Assembly (NCBI RefSeq): GCF_001306115.1
Contig: NZ_LGCL01000015.1
Span: 310,001 to 374,000 of the forward strand
Length of the DNA stretch: 64,000 bases
DNA from: Ornatilinea apprima
GTDB taxonomy: Bacteria; Chloroflexota; Anaerolineae; Anaerolineales; Anaerolineaceae
Direction: 5' to 3'
Made by a program: the position numbers and the translations under genes. How positions within the stretch are numbered: position 1 is the stretch's first letter; each line of letters opens with the position of its first letter. The notes beneath the pieces are model-generated. The model made no database searches. It worked only from the letters and a program-made list of their open reading frames with translations, and had not been told where the DNA came from. This document shows, in pieces, positions 24,261 through 33,587 of this stretch.

Positions 24261-25913
24261 ATGGAAACAAAATATATTTTCTTCACCGGCGGCGTAGTCA
24301 GTTCGGTGGGCAAAGGCGTTACTGCCGCTGCCGTCGGCCGGTTATTAAAAGAACGCGGCTTTAAGGTTGCCGTCCAAAAACTGGACCCGTACATCAATGT
24401 CGATCCCGGCACCATGAGCCCTTACCAGCACGGTGAGGTCTTCGTGCTGGACGACGGCGCCGAAACCGACCTGGACCTGGGTCACTACGAACGCTTTATT
24501 GATATTCGCCTGAACCACGTCTGCAACATCACTACCGGCCAGGTCTATGCCGAGGTGATTCAAAAAGAGCGCCGCGGAGATTACCTGGGCGGCACCATTC
24601 AGGTCATCCCCCACATCACCAACGAGATCAAGCGCCGCATCGGCCTGGTGGCCAAAACCACCGGCGCCGAGATTGTGCTGGTTGAGGTGGGCGGCACGGT
24701 GGGTGACATCGAAAGCCAGCCCTTCCTGGAGGCCATTCGCCAGCTGCGCGGCGACTTGGGGCGCGAGAACACCCTCTACATCCATGTAACCTGGCTCACC
24801 TATATTGGCGCCACCGGCGAGCTGAAAACCAAACCCACCCAGCACTCCGTGCGCGAGCTGCGCTCCATCGGCATCTCACCCGATATTATCGTCGCCCGCT
24901 CCGATTTCCCCGTGGAACCCTCGCTGCTCGACAAAATCGCCCTCTTCTGCGACGTGGAAAAACGCGCCGTGGTGCCCATGGTTACCACCTCCACCCTCTA
25001 CGAAGTGCCGCTTCTCTGCGAGCAGGTCAAGATCGGTGAATACATCCTGGAGCGCATGCGCCTGGAAGCGCGCACCCAGCCCAATTGGAACAGCTGGAAG
25101 AAACTGGTGGAAGAGATCCACCGCGAAAAACCGGTGGTTAAAATCGCCCTGGTGGGCAAATATGTTGAACTGCACGACGCCTACATGAGCGTGCGCGAAG
25201 CCCTTAAACACGCCGCCCTGCACTTGGGCGTGGACGTGGACATTCAGTGGGTGCATTCCGCCGACCTGGAAAAGAACAAAGGCTGGGATGATATCTACGC
25301 CGCCGACGGCGTGCTGGTTCCCGGTGGGTTCGGCAGCCGCGGCATTGAAGGTAAAATCATGGCCATTCGCCACGCCCGCGAAAACAAAGTCCCCTATCTG
25401 GGGCTTTGCCTGGGCATGCAGTTGATGGTGGTGGAATTTGGCCGCCACATTTTCGGCGACGACAAAACCAACTCCACCGAGTTTGACCGCACTGCCTCCC
25501 ACCCGGTGATCGACCTGCTGCCCGAGCAGCGCACCATCAGCGATATGGGCGGCACCATGCGCCTGGGTCTTTACCCCTGCCACCTGCAGCCAGGTACCCG
25601 CGCTGCCCAGGCCTACCAGGTGGAAAAGGTGGAAGAACGTCATCGCCACCGCTTTGAATTTAACAATGATTACCGCCAGGTTTATGAAGAACAAGGCATG
25701 CTCTTCTCCGGCCTGTCACCAGACGGCACGCTGGTGGAGATCTGCGAACTCAAGGACCACCCCTTCATGATCAGCTCACAGTTCCACCCCGAATTTCTCT
25801 CGCGGCCGAACCGCCCCCATCCCCTGTTCAGCGCCTTTGTGGCCGCCGTGTGCGAGCGTGCTGGCGTGGAGACCCGCCCACTGGCCATCGGCATGCCAGA
25901 CGAATCCGCCTGA
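24261..25913 (+). CDS. pyrG: CTP synthase
   Basis: The 550-residue enzyme makes CTP from UTP, ATP and glutamine. The synthetase half starts YIFFTGGVVSSVGKGVTAAA and includes QKLDPYINVDPGTMSPYQHGE and the Mg/UTP region LVEVGGTVGDIES. The glutaminase half has the catalytic cysteine in GLCLGMQLMVVEFGR and the histidine-glutamate pair in SSQFHPEFLS. Length and all sites are normal. ATG 24261 has GAGGAG six bases upstream; the longer frame starts at a TTG (24240) and is not used. A structured leader of more than 240 bases precedes it. Enolase follows with its own untranslated leader. Confidence 0.97.
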   Translation: METKYIFFTGGVVSSVGKGVTAAAVGRLLKERGFKVAVQKLDPYINVDPGTMSPYQHGEVFVLDDGAETDLDLGHYERFIDIRLNHVCNITTGQVYAEVIQKERRGDYLGGTIQVIPHITNEIKRRIGLVAKTTGAEIVLVEVGGTVGDIESQPFLEAIRQLRGDLGRENTLYIHVTWLTYIGATGELKTKPTQHSVRELRSIGISPDIIVARSDFPVEPSLLDKIALFCDVEKRAVVPMVTTSTLYEVPLLCEQVKIGEYILERMRLEARTQPNWNSWKKLVEEIHREKPVVKIALVGKYVELHDAYMSVREALKHAALHLGVDVDIQWVHSADLEKNKGWDDIYAADGVLVPGGFGSRGIEGKIMAIRHARENKVPYLGLCLGMQLMVVEFGRHIFGDDKTNSTEFDRTASHPVIDLLPEQRTISDMGGTMRLGLYPCHLQPGTRAAQAYQVEKVEERHRHRFEFNNDYRQVYEEQGMLFSGLSPDGTLVEICELKDHPFMISSQFHPEFLSRPNRPHPLFSAFVAAVCERAGVETRPLAIGMPDESA

Positions 25914-26068
25914 TCTTAGCCGGCAAAAGGCGTTGGTGATATTTTTCACAATATTTTAAGATTGAAAAGTTGCCCCCGCCCCTCCACGAAAGAAAAACCA
26001 TATTATACTTATTCTGTCAATTCAACAAGTCTCTGCGGTGAAGAGACCGCCCAATAATTAATAACTGA

Positions 26069-27379
<1,311 letters not shown>

Positions 27380-27396
27380 TTTCTGCCGCAAGAATC

Positions 27397-27429
27397 AAAA
27401 AGCGCGCGGGCAATCCCGCGCGCTTTTTT
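27397..27429. terminator. Bidirectional terminator between eno and the SDR gene
   Basis: A GCGCGCGGG/CCCGCGCGC stem with a T-run on the right and an A-run on the left, so it can serve eno (plus) and the SDR gene (minus), whose stop is at 27450. Confidence 0.93.
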
Positions 27430-27449
27430 CATGCCATCAGCGCGGAGAA

Positions 27450-28085
27450 TCACAAATCCAGTTTTAATTCTTTATACCCTTGCTGGTAGGCCGTCAGCAT
27501 TTTCTTGGCCAGATCCTGAGGGCTGATCGCGCTGGGCGGCGCCTTGAAGGGCACTTTATCCCATAAGGCGGTCTTCACCGCGCCGGGGCGCACCACCACC
27601 ACCGTCCGGCGCAGATCCTTTTTCATCACCTCGGCCAGCGCCTCCACCCCGGACTTGGCTGCCGCGTACGCGCTCAAGCCCGGCAGGCGCATGCGCTCGC
27701 TCACCGCGCCCAGAATATACAGGGGAGCTCCAGGTGCAAGCAGCGGCAGGCTGTATTTGGCCGTCAGATAAACGCCCGTCAGGTTGGCTTGTAATATACG
27801 CTGCCAATCTTTGAGTTCCATTTTCTCCAGCGGGCTGGAGAGAATATCTCCGGCGGCGTAGATCCACCAGTTCACTTCACCGGCCTGCTGGGCCAGCTCC
27901 TGCACTGCTCTTTGCACCGCGGCTTCATCGCTCGCGTCAGCTTCCGCCGTCCAGGTTGCCGGCCCAACGGATGAATCGCCCCGGCGCGCCACCGCCGCCA
28001 CCTGCCAGCCGTGATCCACCAGCGATTCAACCAAACCGCGTCCAATTCCTCCCGACGCACCCCAAATCAGGGCTGTATCAGTCAT
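27450..28085 (-). CDS. Short-chain dehydrogenase/reductase (SDR)
   Basis: The 211-residue protein has the SDR nucleotide motif IWGASGGIGRGLVESL, a structural NAG-equivalent (IYAAGDIL) and the catalytic Tyr and Lys in YAAAKSGVEALAEVM, with a serine before it in ILGAVSERM. The substrate is unknown. ATG 28085 has GGAG seven bases upstream; the longer frame begins at a TTG. The start lies within the last codons of the upstream selenocysteine-type peroxiredoxin gene (eight-base overlap), so the two are translated from one message. It is the last gene of that operon, and a terminator follows. Confidence 0.85.
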   Translation of the reverse strand: MTDTALIWGASGGIGRGLVESLVDHGWQVAAVARRGDSSVGPATWTAEADASDEAAVQRAVQELAQQAGEVNWWIYAAGDILSSPLEKMELKDWQRILQANLTGVYLTAKYSLPLLAPGAPLYILGAVSERMRLPGLSAYAAAKSGVEALAEVMKKDLRRTVVVVRPGAVKTALWDKVPFKAPPSAISPQDLAKKMLTAYQQGYKELKLDL

Positions 28086-28554
28086 CTTCTTTCTCCAATC
28101 GGTCAATCACATCCAGAATTTCCTGGTTCTCAGGAATATCTTTCATCGAATCGCCGTAATGGGCGTAGCGGATCATTCCCTGGCGGTCGATGACAAAGAC
28201 AGCCGGCATTCTGCCCATCTTGAACAGATTCACTTCCTGGTAATAGCGGTCAGACATTTTTGATTTCACATCTGCCATGCCAATAAAGGGAATCTCGTGT
28301 TCAGCCCAGTAGCGCTTAAACCCCAGCGGACCATCTGGTCCCATCGCCAGAATTTGCGCGCCGCGCTCTTCAAAAAGTTGGTGGTCCTGACTCAACCTGG
28401 CCAGGTGCGCCCTGCAGTACGGTCAGACAAACCCGCGCAGCAGCACCAGCACCACAATCTGCCCGCGGAAATCCGACAGGCGGATGGTCTGGTCGCGGGT
28501 ATCCACCAGCTCAAAATCTGGTGCCATTACATTTTCTTGCAGTTGATTAGCCAT
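28078..28554 (-). CDS. Peroxiredoxin-like selenoprotein with in-frame UGA at the catalytic position
   Basis: Translation from ATG 28554 gives 43 codons, then TGA at 28423-28425, then 114 more codons in the same frame to a stop at 28078, for 158 residues. The sequence around the TGA reads VLLRGFV-U-PYCRAHLARL; in the AhpC/TSA redoxin family this is the thioredoxin-fold active site RGxxCPxC, with the peroxidatic cysteine exactly where TGA stands. Start evidence is strong: GGGAG precedes the ATG. The frame downstream is conserved in type (VFVIDRQGMIRYAHYG). A candidate SECIS hairpin follows the UGA. The SelA/B/C machinery is not in this window. A sequencing error or a pseudogene is the alternative. 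Confidence 0.85.
28382..28403 (-). promoter_or_regulatory. Candidate bacterial SECIS element
   Basis: On the minus strand UGGCC pairs with GGACCA (one bulged A) around the loop AGGUUGAGUCA, 24 bases after the UGA. The AGGU start of the loop resembles E. coli fdhF. A competing hairpin CUGCAGG/CCUGGCCAG with loop GCGCA starts five bases after the UGA. Which one forms is not known. Confidence 0.4.
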
Positions 28555-28616
28555 TGTTTCTCCCTTATTTGGGTTATTTTTTATCCAAAGTTTGAGGAAA
28601 TCTTAAACCCAACCTC

Positions 28617-29357
28617 TTAATCTTGCGTTTCCAGACTTTCCATCAATTCTAAAACAGCCTCTGCCGCGCGCCGCCACTGCTCCACCGCCGAAATGCTCGC
28701 CGCGCCGTCACCGGGTTGCGTTCCATAGCTACCAAACTGTGCGTGATTTCCTCCCTCAATTTCAAGGAAAACCGCGTTTTCAGGCAGCAAAACGCTGGAA
28801 GCCCGGATTTTTTCCACCTGTCCATCCTCACTGCCATACACCGATAACACGTGTAGACCGCTCTGGGTCAGGTCGTTTTGATCGGCGGGGTACGAGCCCC
28901 ACAAAACCAACCCATCAACCTGATCAGCACGGTCGGCTGCAAATTCAGCCGCCATCGCCCCGCCCAGCGAATGCCCGCCCACCACCCACTGCTCAATTTG
29001 CGGATAAGCGTAGATGATTTCTTGGGCGCGGTTGGGGCTGAACACCGCCAGGTTGAGCGGCATCGCCGGCAGCGCCACCAGCACCCCTCCGCGCGCGATT
29101 TCTTTCAACGTCGGGGCATAAGCGCGGTAATCCACCCGCCCACCCGGATAAAACACCAATCCTTTTGTGGGAAAATCCCCAACGGGCGCGAAGACAATCA
29201 CCCCCGGCATCTGCGACACCGTTACCTGCGCGTCGGACTGCAGCGCCGCCAGCGCGGCATCATCGGGCCCCAGCGGAGTAGACCCCCACACCACAAACCC
29301 CACCACGGCCAGCAAAAGGATTCCCAGAGCGATGACCAGCACCTTTTTCAACTTCAT
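28617..29357 (-). CDS. Membrane-anchored alpha/beta hydrolase
   Basis: The 246-residue protein has an N-terminal membrane segment (VLVIALGILLLAVVGFVVWG) and an alpha/beta-hydrolase fold outside the cell. The nucleophile elbow is GGHSLGGAMAAEF, an acidic residue is in VYGSEDGQVEKI, and the catalytic histidine probably lies in EGGNHAQFGSYG. The family resembles membrane-tethered alpha/beta hydrolases of unknown substrate. ATG 29357 is preferred because AGGAG lies seven bases upstream; two earlier in-frame methionines have none. The next gene on the same strand downstream is the peroxiredoxin, 60 bases away. Confidence 0.82.
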   Translation of the reverse strand: MKLKKVLVIALGILLLAVVGFVVWGSTPLGPDDAALAALQSDAQVTVSQMPGVIVFAPVGDFPTKGLVFYPGGRVDYRAYAPTLKEIARGGVLVALPAMPLNLAVFSPNRAQEIIYAYPQIEQWVVGGHSLGGAMAAEFAADRADQVDGLVLWGSYPADQNDLTQSGLHVLSVYGSEDGQVEKIRASSVLLPENAVFLEIEGGNHAQFGSYGTQPGDGAASISAVEQWRRAAEAVLELMESLETQD

Positions 29358-29455
29358 CTGCCTTCTCCTCATTCGATGTCTCATCCATAATCATAATCCC
29401 ACCTATTGGCGGGCACAAGACAAATTATATACAAAGTTTGTACAATTTGGAGAAT

Positions 29456-30160
29456 TTATTCCAGCAGGCTTCTTGCGGTCTGCCAGACCTCATCAAACAT
29501 CACTTCCGTCAGACGGCCGGTCTGGGTATTCTGGCGGCTGGGGTGATAAGAAGTGATCACCCACGGCAGCCTACCCGGCAGGCGGTGCAGGCGCGCGTGG
29601 ACAAATTCCAGCCGGTTGATCCCCCACAACCGTGAAAGGCGCTCAAAAGCGATGCGTCCCAGCGCCACCACGCCCTGCATCTGGGTCAGCAGACGCAGCT
29701 CGGCTTGCAGATAGGGCTGGCAGGTGTTCAGCTCGTGCGGGGTAGGTTTATTGTCCGGCGGCGCGCAGCGTCCCACCGCGGTGATGAACACGTCCTTCAA
29801 CTCCAACCCATCCCCCACCCGCCTGGAGGTTGGCTGGCTGGCAAACCCGGCGCGAAATAATGCCGGGTATAAAAAATCGCCCGAAGCGTCGCCGGTGAAC
29901 ATGCGCCCGGTGCGGTTGGACCCGTGCGCCCCCGGCGCCAACCCCACCACCAGCAGGCGCGCGTGGGGGTCGCCAAATCCGGGCACCGGCCTGCCCCAAT
30001 AGGTCTCCTCGCGGAAGGCGCGCCGCCGCGTGGCAGCCACCTCTTCGCGCCAGGCCACCAGCCGCGGACAGGCCCGGCAGTTCACCAGGCAGGCTTCCAA
30101 TTCCGCCAGTGAAAGACAGGTTTCGGGGTCTGAGCAGTTGTCGTTATCAGAGATAGCCAT
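29456..30160 (-). CDS. Uracil-DNA glycosylase, family 5 (UDGb), with an Fe-S cluster
   Basis: The 234-residue protein has the family 4/5 iron-sulphur cysteines: NCRACPRL near residue 28, GRCAPP near 130 and NTCQPYL near 147. Motif 1 reads VGLAPGAHGSNRTGRMFTGDASG, where the position usually taken by an active-site acid in family 4 is replaced, as in family 5. The C-terminal motif is SYHPSRQNTQTG. Family 5 enzymes remove uracil and also hypoxanthine and other deaminated bases from DNA. The start lies five bases after the queA stop and has no clear ribosome-binding site, consistent with coupling in the ruvB-queA-udg operon. Confidence 0.9.
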   Translation of the reverse strand: MAISDNDNCSDPETCLSLAELEACLVNCRACPRLVAWREEVAATRRRAFREETYWGRPVPGFGDPHARLLVVGLAPGAHGSNRTGRMFTGDASGDFLYPALFRAGFASQPTSRRVGDGLELKDVFITAVGRCAPPDNKPTPHELNTCQPYLQAELRLLTQMQGVVALGRIAFERLSRLWGINRLEFVHARLHRLPGRLPWVITSYHPSRQNTQTGRLTEVMFDEVWQTARSLLE

Positions 30161-30165
30161 GGTCG

Positions 30166-31185
30166 TCAGTCAAGCAACATCGCGTCGCCAAACGAGAAAA
30201 AGCGGTAGCCATGCTGTTTGGCTATTTCATACGCCGCCAGCACCCGCTCGCGCCCGGCAAAAGCCGAAACCAGCATCAGCAAAGTTGAGCGGGGTAAGTG
30301 GAAGTTGGTGATCATCACGTCCACCGCGCGAAAGGTGTAACCCGGCAGAATAAACAAATCGGTTGGGCCGGCAAACGGGGACACAATTTCGTCTGCTTTG
30401 GCATGGCGCGCCGCGCTTTCCAGCGTGCGCACGCTGGTCGTCCCCACCGCGATCACCCGCCCGCCCGATTGTTTCGTCTTGCGGATGGCTGCGGCGGTTT
30501 CTTCGCCCAGCTCGCACCACTCCGTGTGGATTTGATGCTCGCGCGGGTCGTCCTCATGCACCGGTTGGAAGGTATCCAGGCCCACATGCAGGGTTACCCC
30601 GGCAAACGCGACGCCCTGCTGTTCCAGCTGCGCGATCAATTCAGGGGTAAAATGCAGCCCCGCCGTGGGCGCGGCAGCCGATCCGGGCGTCTGGCTGTAA
30701 ACCGTCTGGTAGCGCTCGGGGTCATCCAGTCGCTCGTGAATATAAGGCGGCAGGGGCATGTGCCCCAACCGCTCCAAATGCCCTTCCACCGCCTCCTCAA
30801 AGCGGATCATGCGCCGCGCGCCGTCCAGTTCGGCTTCAATCACAGCGGTCAGGCCGTCTTCCAGCTTCACTTTTTTGCCGGGCAGCATGCGCTTGCCGCC
30901 CACCAGCGCCTCCCAGCGCAGCTCGTCCACACGGCGCAAGAGCAGCAGTTCCACCTTGCCGCCAGTTTCTTTATGCGCGTACAGGCGCGCCGGGATGACG
31001 CGCGTGCGGTTAATCACCAGCAGATCGCCCGGCCGCAGGTACTCGCCGATCTGCCAGAACTGCTTGTGTTCCAGCTCGCCGCTGGCGCGGTGCAGCACCA
31101 GCAGGCGCGAGGCATGCCTCGGCTCAACCGGGGTTTGGGCAATATATTCCTCGGGGAGGTCGTAATCAAAATCAGATGTTTTCAC
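30166..31185 (-). CDS. queA: S-adenosylmethionine:tRNA ribosyltransferase-isomerase
   Basis: The 339-residue protein makes epoxyqueuosine in tRNA from 7-aminomethyl-7-deazaguanine and SAM. It starts [30 protein letters not shown], contains [54 protein letters not shown] and [34 protein letters not shown], all diagnostic. GTG 31185 is chosen to match the usual MKLSDFDF-type start; a TTG at 31191 is possible. Neither has a good ribosome-binding site. The gene overlaps the end of ruvB by about 14 bases, so translation is coupled. A canonical ruvB-queA arrangement supports the call. Confidence 0.96.
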   Translation of the reverse strand: MKTSDFDYDLPEEYIAQTPVEPRHASRLLVLHRASGELEHKQFWQIGEYLRPGDLLVINRTRVIPARLYAHKETGGKVELLLLRRVDELRWEALVGGKRMLPGKKVKLEDGLTAVIEAELDGARRMIRFEEAVEGHLERLGHMPLPPYIHERLDDPERYQTVYSQTPGSAAAPTAGLHFTPELIAQLEQQGVAFAGVTLHVGLDTFQPVHEDDPREHQIHTEWCELGEETAAAIRKTKQSGGRVIAVGTTSVRTLESAARHAKADEIVSPFAGPTDLFILPGYTFRAVDVMITNFHLPRSTLLMLVSAFAGRERVLAAYEIAKQHGYRFFSFGDAMLLD

Positions 31186-32215
31186 GATCAAATAAATTGG
31201 GTTGTTGCGAATTGGGAGAATAGGGCAGGTTCAAATGCTCATACGCCAGACGGGTGGCCACACGACCCTGCGGCGTGCGGTCTAAAAACCCCAGTTGTAA
31301 CAAATAGGGTTCGACCACATCCATGATGGTATCCGCTTCCTCGCTGATTGAGGCCGCGATGGTGCCCAGCCCCACCGGCCCACCGTTGTATTTTTCAATG
31401 ATTGTGCTCAGCACACGCCGGTCCACTTCATCCAGCCCCAACGCGTCCACATTCAGCAGGCTCAGAGCCTCTTCGGCCACCCGGCCGTTGATGAAACCCT
31501 CGGCGCGCACCTGGGCGAAATCACGCGCACGGCGCAGCAGGCGCAGCGCCACTCGCGGCGTTCCCCGCGCGCGGCGCGCCACCACGTCCTCGCCGCTTTC
31601 ATCAATGCCCACATTCATCAGGCTGGCCGCCCGGCGCACAATATGTTTCATCGCCGGCTGGTCGTAATAATCCAGGCGGTAGACCGCGCCAAAACGCGCC
31701 CGCAGCGGAGCCGTTACCAGCGCCAGGCGCGTTGTCGCGCCGATGACGGTGAAGCGCGGCAGCTTCAGGCGGATCGAGCGCGCCGCCGGACCCTTGCCGA
31801 TGACGATATCCAGGGCGAAATCTTCCATCGCCGGGTACAGCACTTCTTCCACGGCGCGCCCCAGGCGGTGAATTTCATCAATGAAGAGAATATCCCCGGC
31901 GCGCAAATTGCTCACCACCGCCACCAGGTCGCCAGCGCGTTCTATCGCCGGGCCGGCGGTAACCTTGATATTCACGCCCATCTCGTTGGCCAGCACATGC
32001 GCCAGAGTGGTCTTGCCCAGGCCGGGAGGGCCGTAAAAGAGCACATGGTCCATCGCCTCGCCGCGCCGTTTGGCCGCCTCGATCAGAATCGCCAGATTCT
32101 CGCGCACCGTATCCTGGCCGATAATCTGCTCCAGCGAGCGCGGGCGCAAAGCGGCATCCACGCGGTCATCGGGCTTGTTTTCCGGGCTGATCAGGCGATT
32201 GTTGGCTTCTGTCAT
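31172..32215 (-). CDS. ruvB: Holliday junction DNA helicase subunit RuvB
   Basis: The 347-residue AAA+ motor drives branch migration with RuvA. Motifs: [19 protein letters not shown], Walker [17 protein letters not shown], Walker [26 protein letters not shown], sensor 1 and [18 protein letters not shown], and the winged-helix C-terminus with the [14 protein letters not shown] end. ATG 32215 has no ribosome-binding site but a promoter whose -10 box ends nine bases upstream, pointing to a leaderless message. A frame extending to 32293 runs through that promoter and is rejected. queA and udg follow. Confidence 0.97.
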   Translation of the reverse strand: MTEANNRLISPENKPDDRVDAALRPRSLEQIIGQDTVRENLAILIEAAKRRGEAMDHVLFYGPPGLGKTTLAHVLANEMGVNIKVTAGPAIERAGDLVAVVSNLRAGDILFIDEIHRLGRAVEEVLYPAMEDFALDIVIGKGPAARSIRLKLPRFTVIGATTRLALVTAPLRARFGAVYRLDYYDQPAMKHIVRRAASLMNVGIDESGEDVVARRARGTPRVALRLLRRARDFAQVRAEGFINGRVAEEALSLLNVDALGLDEVDRRVLSTIIEKYNGGPVGLGTIAASISEEADTIMDVVEPYLLQLGFLDRTPQGRVATRLAYEHLNLPYSPNSQQPNLFDRENI

Positions 32216-32223
32216 GCCAAACA

Positions 32224-32252
32224 TTATACCGCAAACGATCTTATCGAACAAA
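32224..32252 (-). promoter_or_regulatory. Sigma70-type promoter of the ruvB-queA-udg operon
   Basis: TTGTTC at 32247-32252 and TATAAT at 32224-32229 (minus strand), spacer 17. The -10 box ends nine bases before the ruvB ATG, so the transcript would have almost no leader. Confidence 0.75.
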
Positions 32253-32307
32253 TATTCAAGGTTGCGGCCGCACCCTGCAAGCCCCCCGCTCATCGCGTAG
32301 AAATCAC

Positions 32308-32373
32308 GCGCCGGGTCTTTGCCCCGTCCCTGCAGCGCGGGGAAGGGGCGGCGGCGCAGCCGCGGGGATGGGG
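32308..32373 (+). repeat. 66-bp GC-rich palindromic repeat, copy A
   Basis: Nearly identical to 32729-32794. It starts GCGCCGGGTCTTTGCCCCG, contains GCGCGGGGAAGGGG and ends GCCGCGGGGATGGGG. Related in layout to the 66-bp repeats at 7159 and 7353. Confidence 0.85.
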
Positions 32374-32395
32374 CATCCCTATCTTCCTGCCTGCG

Positions 32396-32432
32396 CCCGC
32401 CTGGGCGGACAGCCGTCCGCCCCTACCGAAGA
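32396..32432 (+). repeat. 37-bp palindrome-bearing repeat, copy A
   Basis: GGGCGGACAGCCGTCCGCCC-type inverted repeat followed by CCTACCGAAGA. One base differs from 32607-32643. Its end CGCCCCTACCG reappears inverted (CGGTAGGGGCG) near 32503. Confidence 0.85.
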
Positions 32433-32502
32433 TTGGGATTCCGCTGTGGATTGGTATTGCGGGTGGATCAATTGCTTTGAATCATGGAATGATCTAATTC
32501 CC

Positions 32503-32530
32503 CGGTAGGGGCGCGAGGCCTCGCGCCCGT
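32503..32530 (+). repeat. Perfect palindrome followed by a T-run
   Basis: GGGCGCGAGGCCTCGCGCCC, a 20-base perfect palindrome at 32509-32528, followed by TTTTTGGGG. It could act as a terminator, but it sits inside the repeat nest and the tandem units repeat the same CGCGCCCGTTTTT string. Confidence 0.75.
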
Positions 32531-32600
32531 TTTTGGGGTGTCGCGCCCGTTTTTGGGGTGTCGCGCCCGTTTTTGGGGTGTCGCGCCCGTTTTTGGGGTG
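32521..32600 (+). repeat. Tandem repeat, four exact 20-bp units
   Basis: The unit TCGCGCCCGTTTTTGGGGTG is repeated four times with no change and no spacer. It is not a CRISPR array. The first unit begins inside the palindrome at 32509, so it could have arisen by local duplication of its right half. Confidence 0.97.
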
Positions 32601-32606
32601 TCGCCA

Positions 32607-32643
32607 CCCGCCTGGGCGGACGGCCGTCCGCCCCTACCGAAGA
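32607..32643 (+). repeat. 37-bp palindrome-bearing repeat, copy B
   Basis: Contains the perfect 20-base palindrome GGGCGGACGGCCGTCCGCCC followed by CTACCGAAGA. One mismatch from copy A at 32396. Confidence 0.85.
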
Positions 32644-32728
32644 ACCGGCGTTACAAAAAACGCGGGGGGTTGGCTTCCTATTCCGAGCACCGCACCCCAC
32701 AAACTCCCGCTCTTCACGCAGACATCTT

Positions 32729-32794
32729 GCGCCGGGTCTTTGCCCCGTCCCTGCAGCGCGGGGAAGGGGCAGCGGCGCAGCCGCGGGGATGGGG
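32729..32794 (+). repeat. 66-bp GC-rich palindromic repeat, copy B
   Basis: Same as copy A at 32308-32373 apart from one base (GGGGCA instead of GGGGCG). The gene-free stretch 32253-32842 is filled by these repeats; overlapping small open frames in it are products of the repeats. Confidence 0.85.
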
Positions 32795-32879
32795 TTTCCA
32801 TTTCTACCAAAATTAATCCGCATCGAATCTGCCATTCTCCTTTATAATAGGGGCAGTCATCCCCTAATTGGAGCGGTCC

Positions 32880-33506
32880 ATGTCAAACGTCCATGTTTCT
32901 AACCACCCTCTGGTGGCGCACAAATTAAGCCTGCTGCGCAGCGTCGATACCGAACCCAAGAAATTCCGTGAGGTCGTCCGTGAGCTGGCCATTTTATTGA
33001 CCTATGAAGCCACCCAGGATCTGGCCACGCGCCAGATTGAAGTGCAAACCCCCCTGGCCAAAACCAGCGGCGCGCACCTGGAACAAAAAATTGGCCTGGT
33101 GCCGATTCTACGCGCCGGCCTGGGCATGGTGGAAGGCGTCTGGGAACTGATGCCCTCTTCCGAAGTCTGGCACATTGGCCTCTACCGCGACGAGCGCACC
33201 CTGCGCCCGGTGGAATATTACAACAAGCTGCCTCTCGAGCCAACCGTCTCGGTCTGCCTGATCCTCGACCCCATGCTGGCCACCGGCGGATCGGCTGTTG
33301 CCACTATGGACGTTCTCAAACGCTGGGGCGCGAAAAAGATTAAATTCGTCGGCCTCATTGGCGCGCCCGAAGGCATCGCCGAAGTGCAGAAGCACCACCC
33401 AGACGTGCCGATCTACCTGGCCGCCATCGATGAACGCCTCAACGAAAACGGCTACATCGTCCCCGGCCTGGGAGACGCCGGCGACCGCCAGTTCGGCACC
33501 GCCTGA
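32880..33506 (+). CDS. upp: Uracil phosphoribosyltransferase
   Basis: The 208-residue enzyme salvages uracil to UMP using PRPP. It begins [17 protein letters not shown], has [38 protein letters not shown], the PRPP loop [20 protein letters not shown] and the uracil-binding end [17 protein letters not shown], all diagnostic of Upp. ATG 32880 has GGAG six bases upstream; an earlier start at 32868 is less likely. A TATAAT box lies at 32843-32848, without a clear -35 match. A strong terminator follows. Confidence 0.97.
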   Translation: MSNVHVSNHPLVAHKLSLLRSVDTEPKKFREVVRELAILLTYEATQDLATRQIEVQTPLAKTSGAHLEQKIGLVPILRAGLGMVEGVWELMPSSEVWHIGLYRDERTLRPVEYYNKLPLEPTVSVCLILDPMLATGGSAVATMDVLKRWGAKKIKFVGLIGAPEGIAEVQKHHPDVPIYLAAIDERLNENGYIVPGLGDAGDRQFGTA

Positions 33507-33526
33507 CCCATCCCCTTAAAAAAGAT

Positions 33527-33565
33527 CAGCCCCCATTCATCATCAGATGTTGGGGGCTGTTTTTA
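33527..33565 (+). terminator. Rho-independent terminator after upp
   Basis: CAGCCCCCA/TGGGGGCTG stem, nine base pairs, followed by five T. The moaA gene (minus) ends 23 bases beyond. Confidence 0.92.
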
Positions 33566-33587
33566 CGAATCGTGTGGGGGTGAAAAA

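Noticed and set aside
28078..28395. Short 105-residue gene starting at an internal TTG
   Set aside because: It would lack the redoxin active site and its ribosome-binding site. The 158-residue UGA-containing frame explains start, motif and length.
32521..32600. Possible CRISPR array
   Set aside because: Four exact 20-bp units with no spacers and no cas genes; a simple tandem repeat.
32533..32902. Several overlapping frames of about 92-114 residues in the repeat region
   Set aside because: They arise from the tandem and palindromic repeats and share repeated peptide units (MSRPFLGCRARFWGV).
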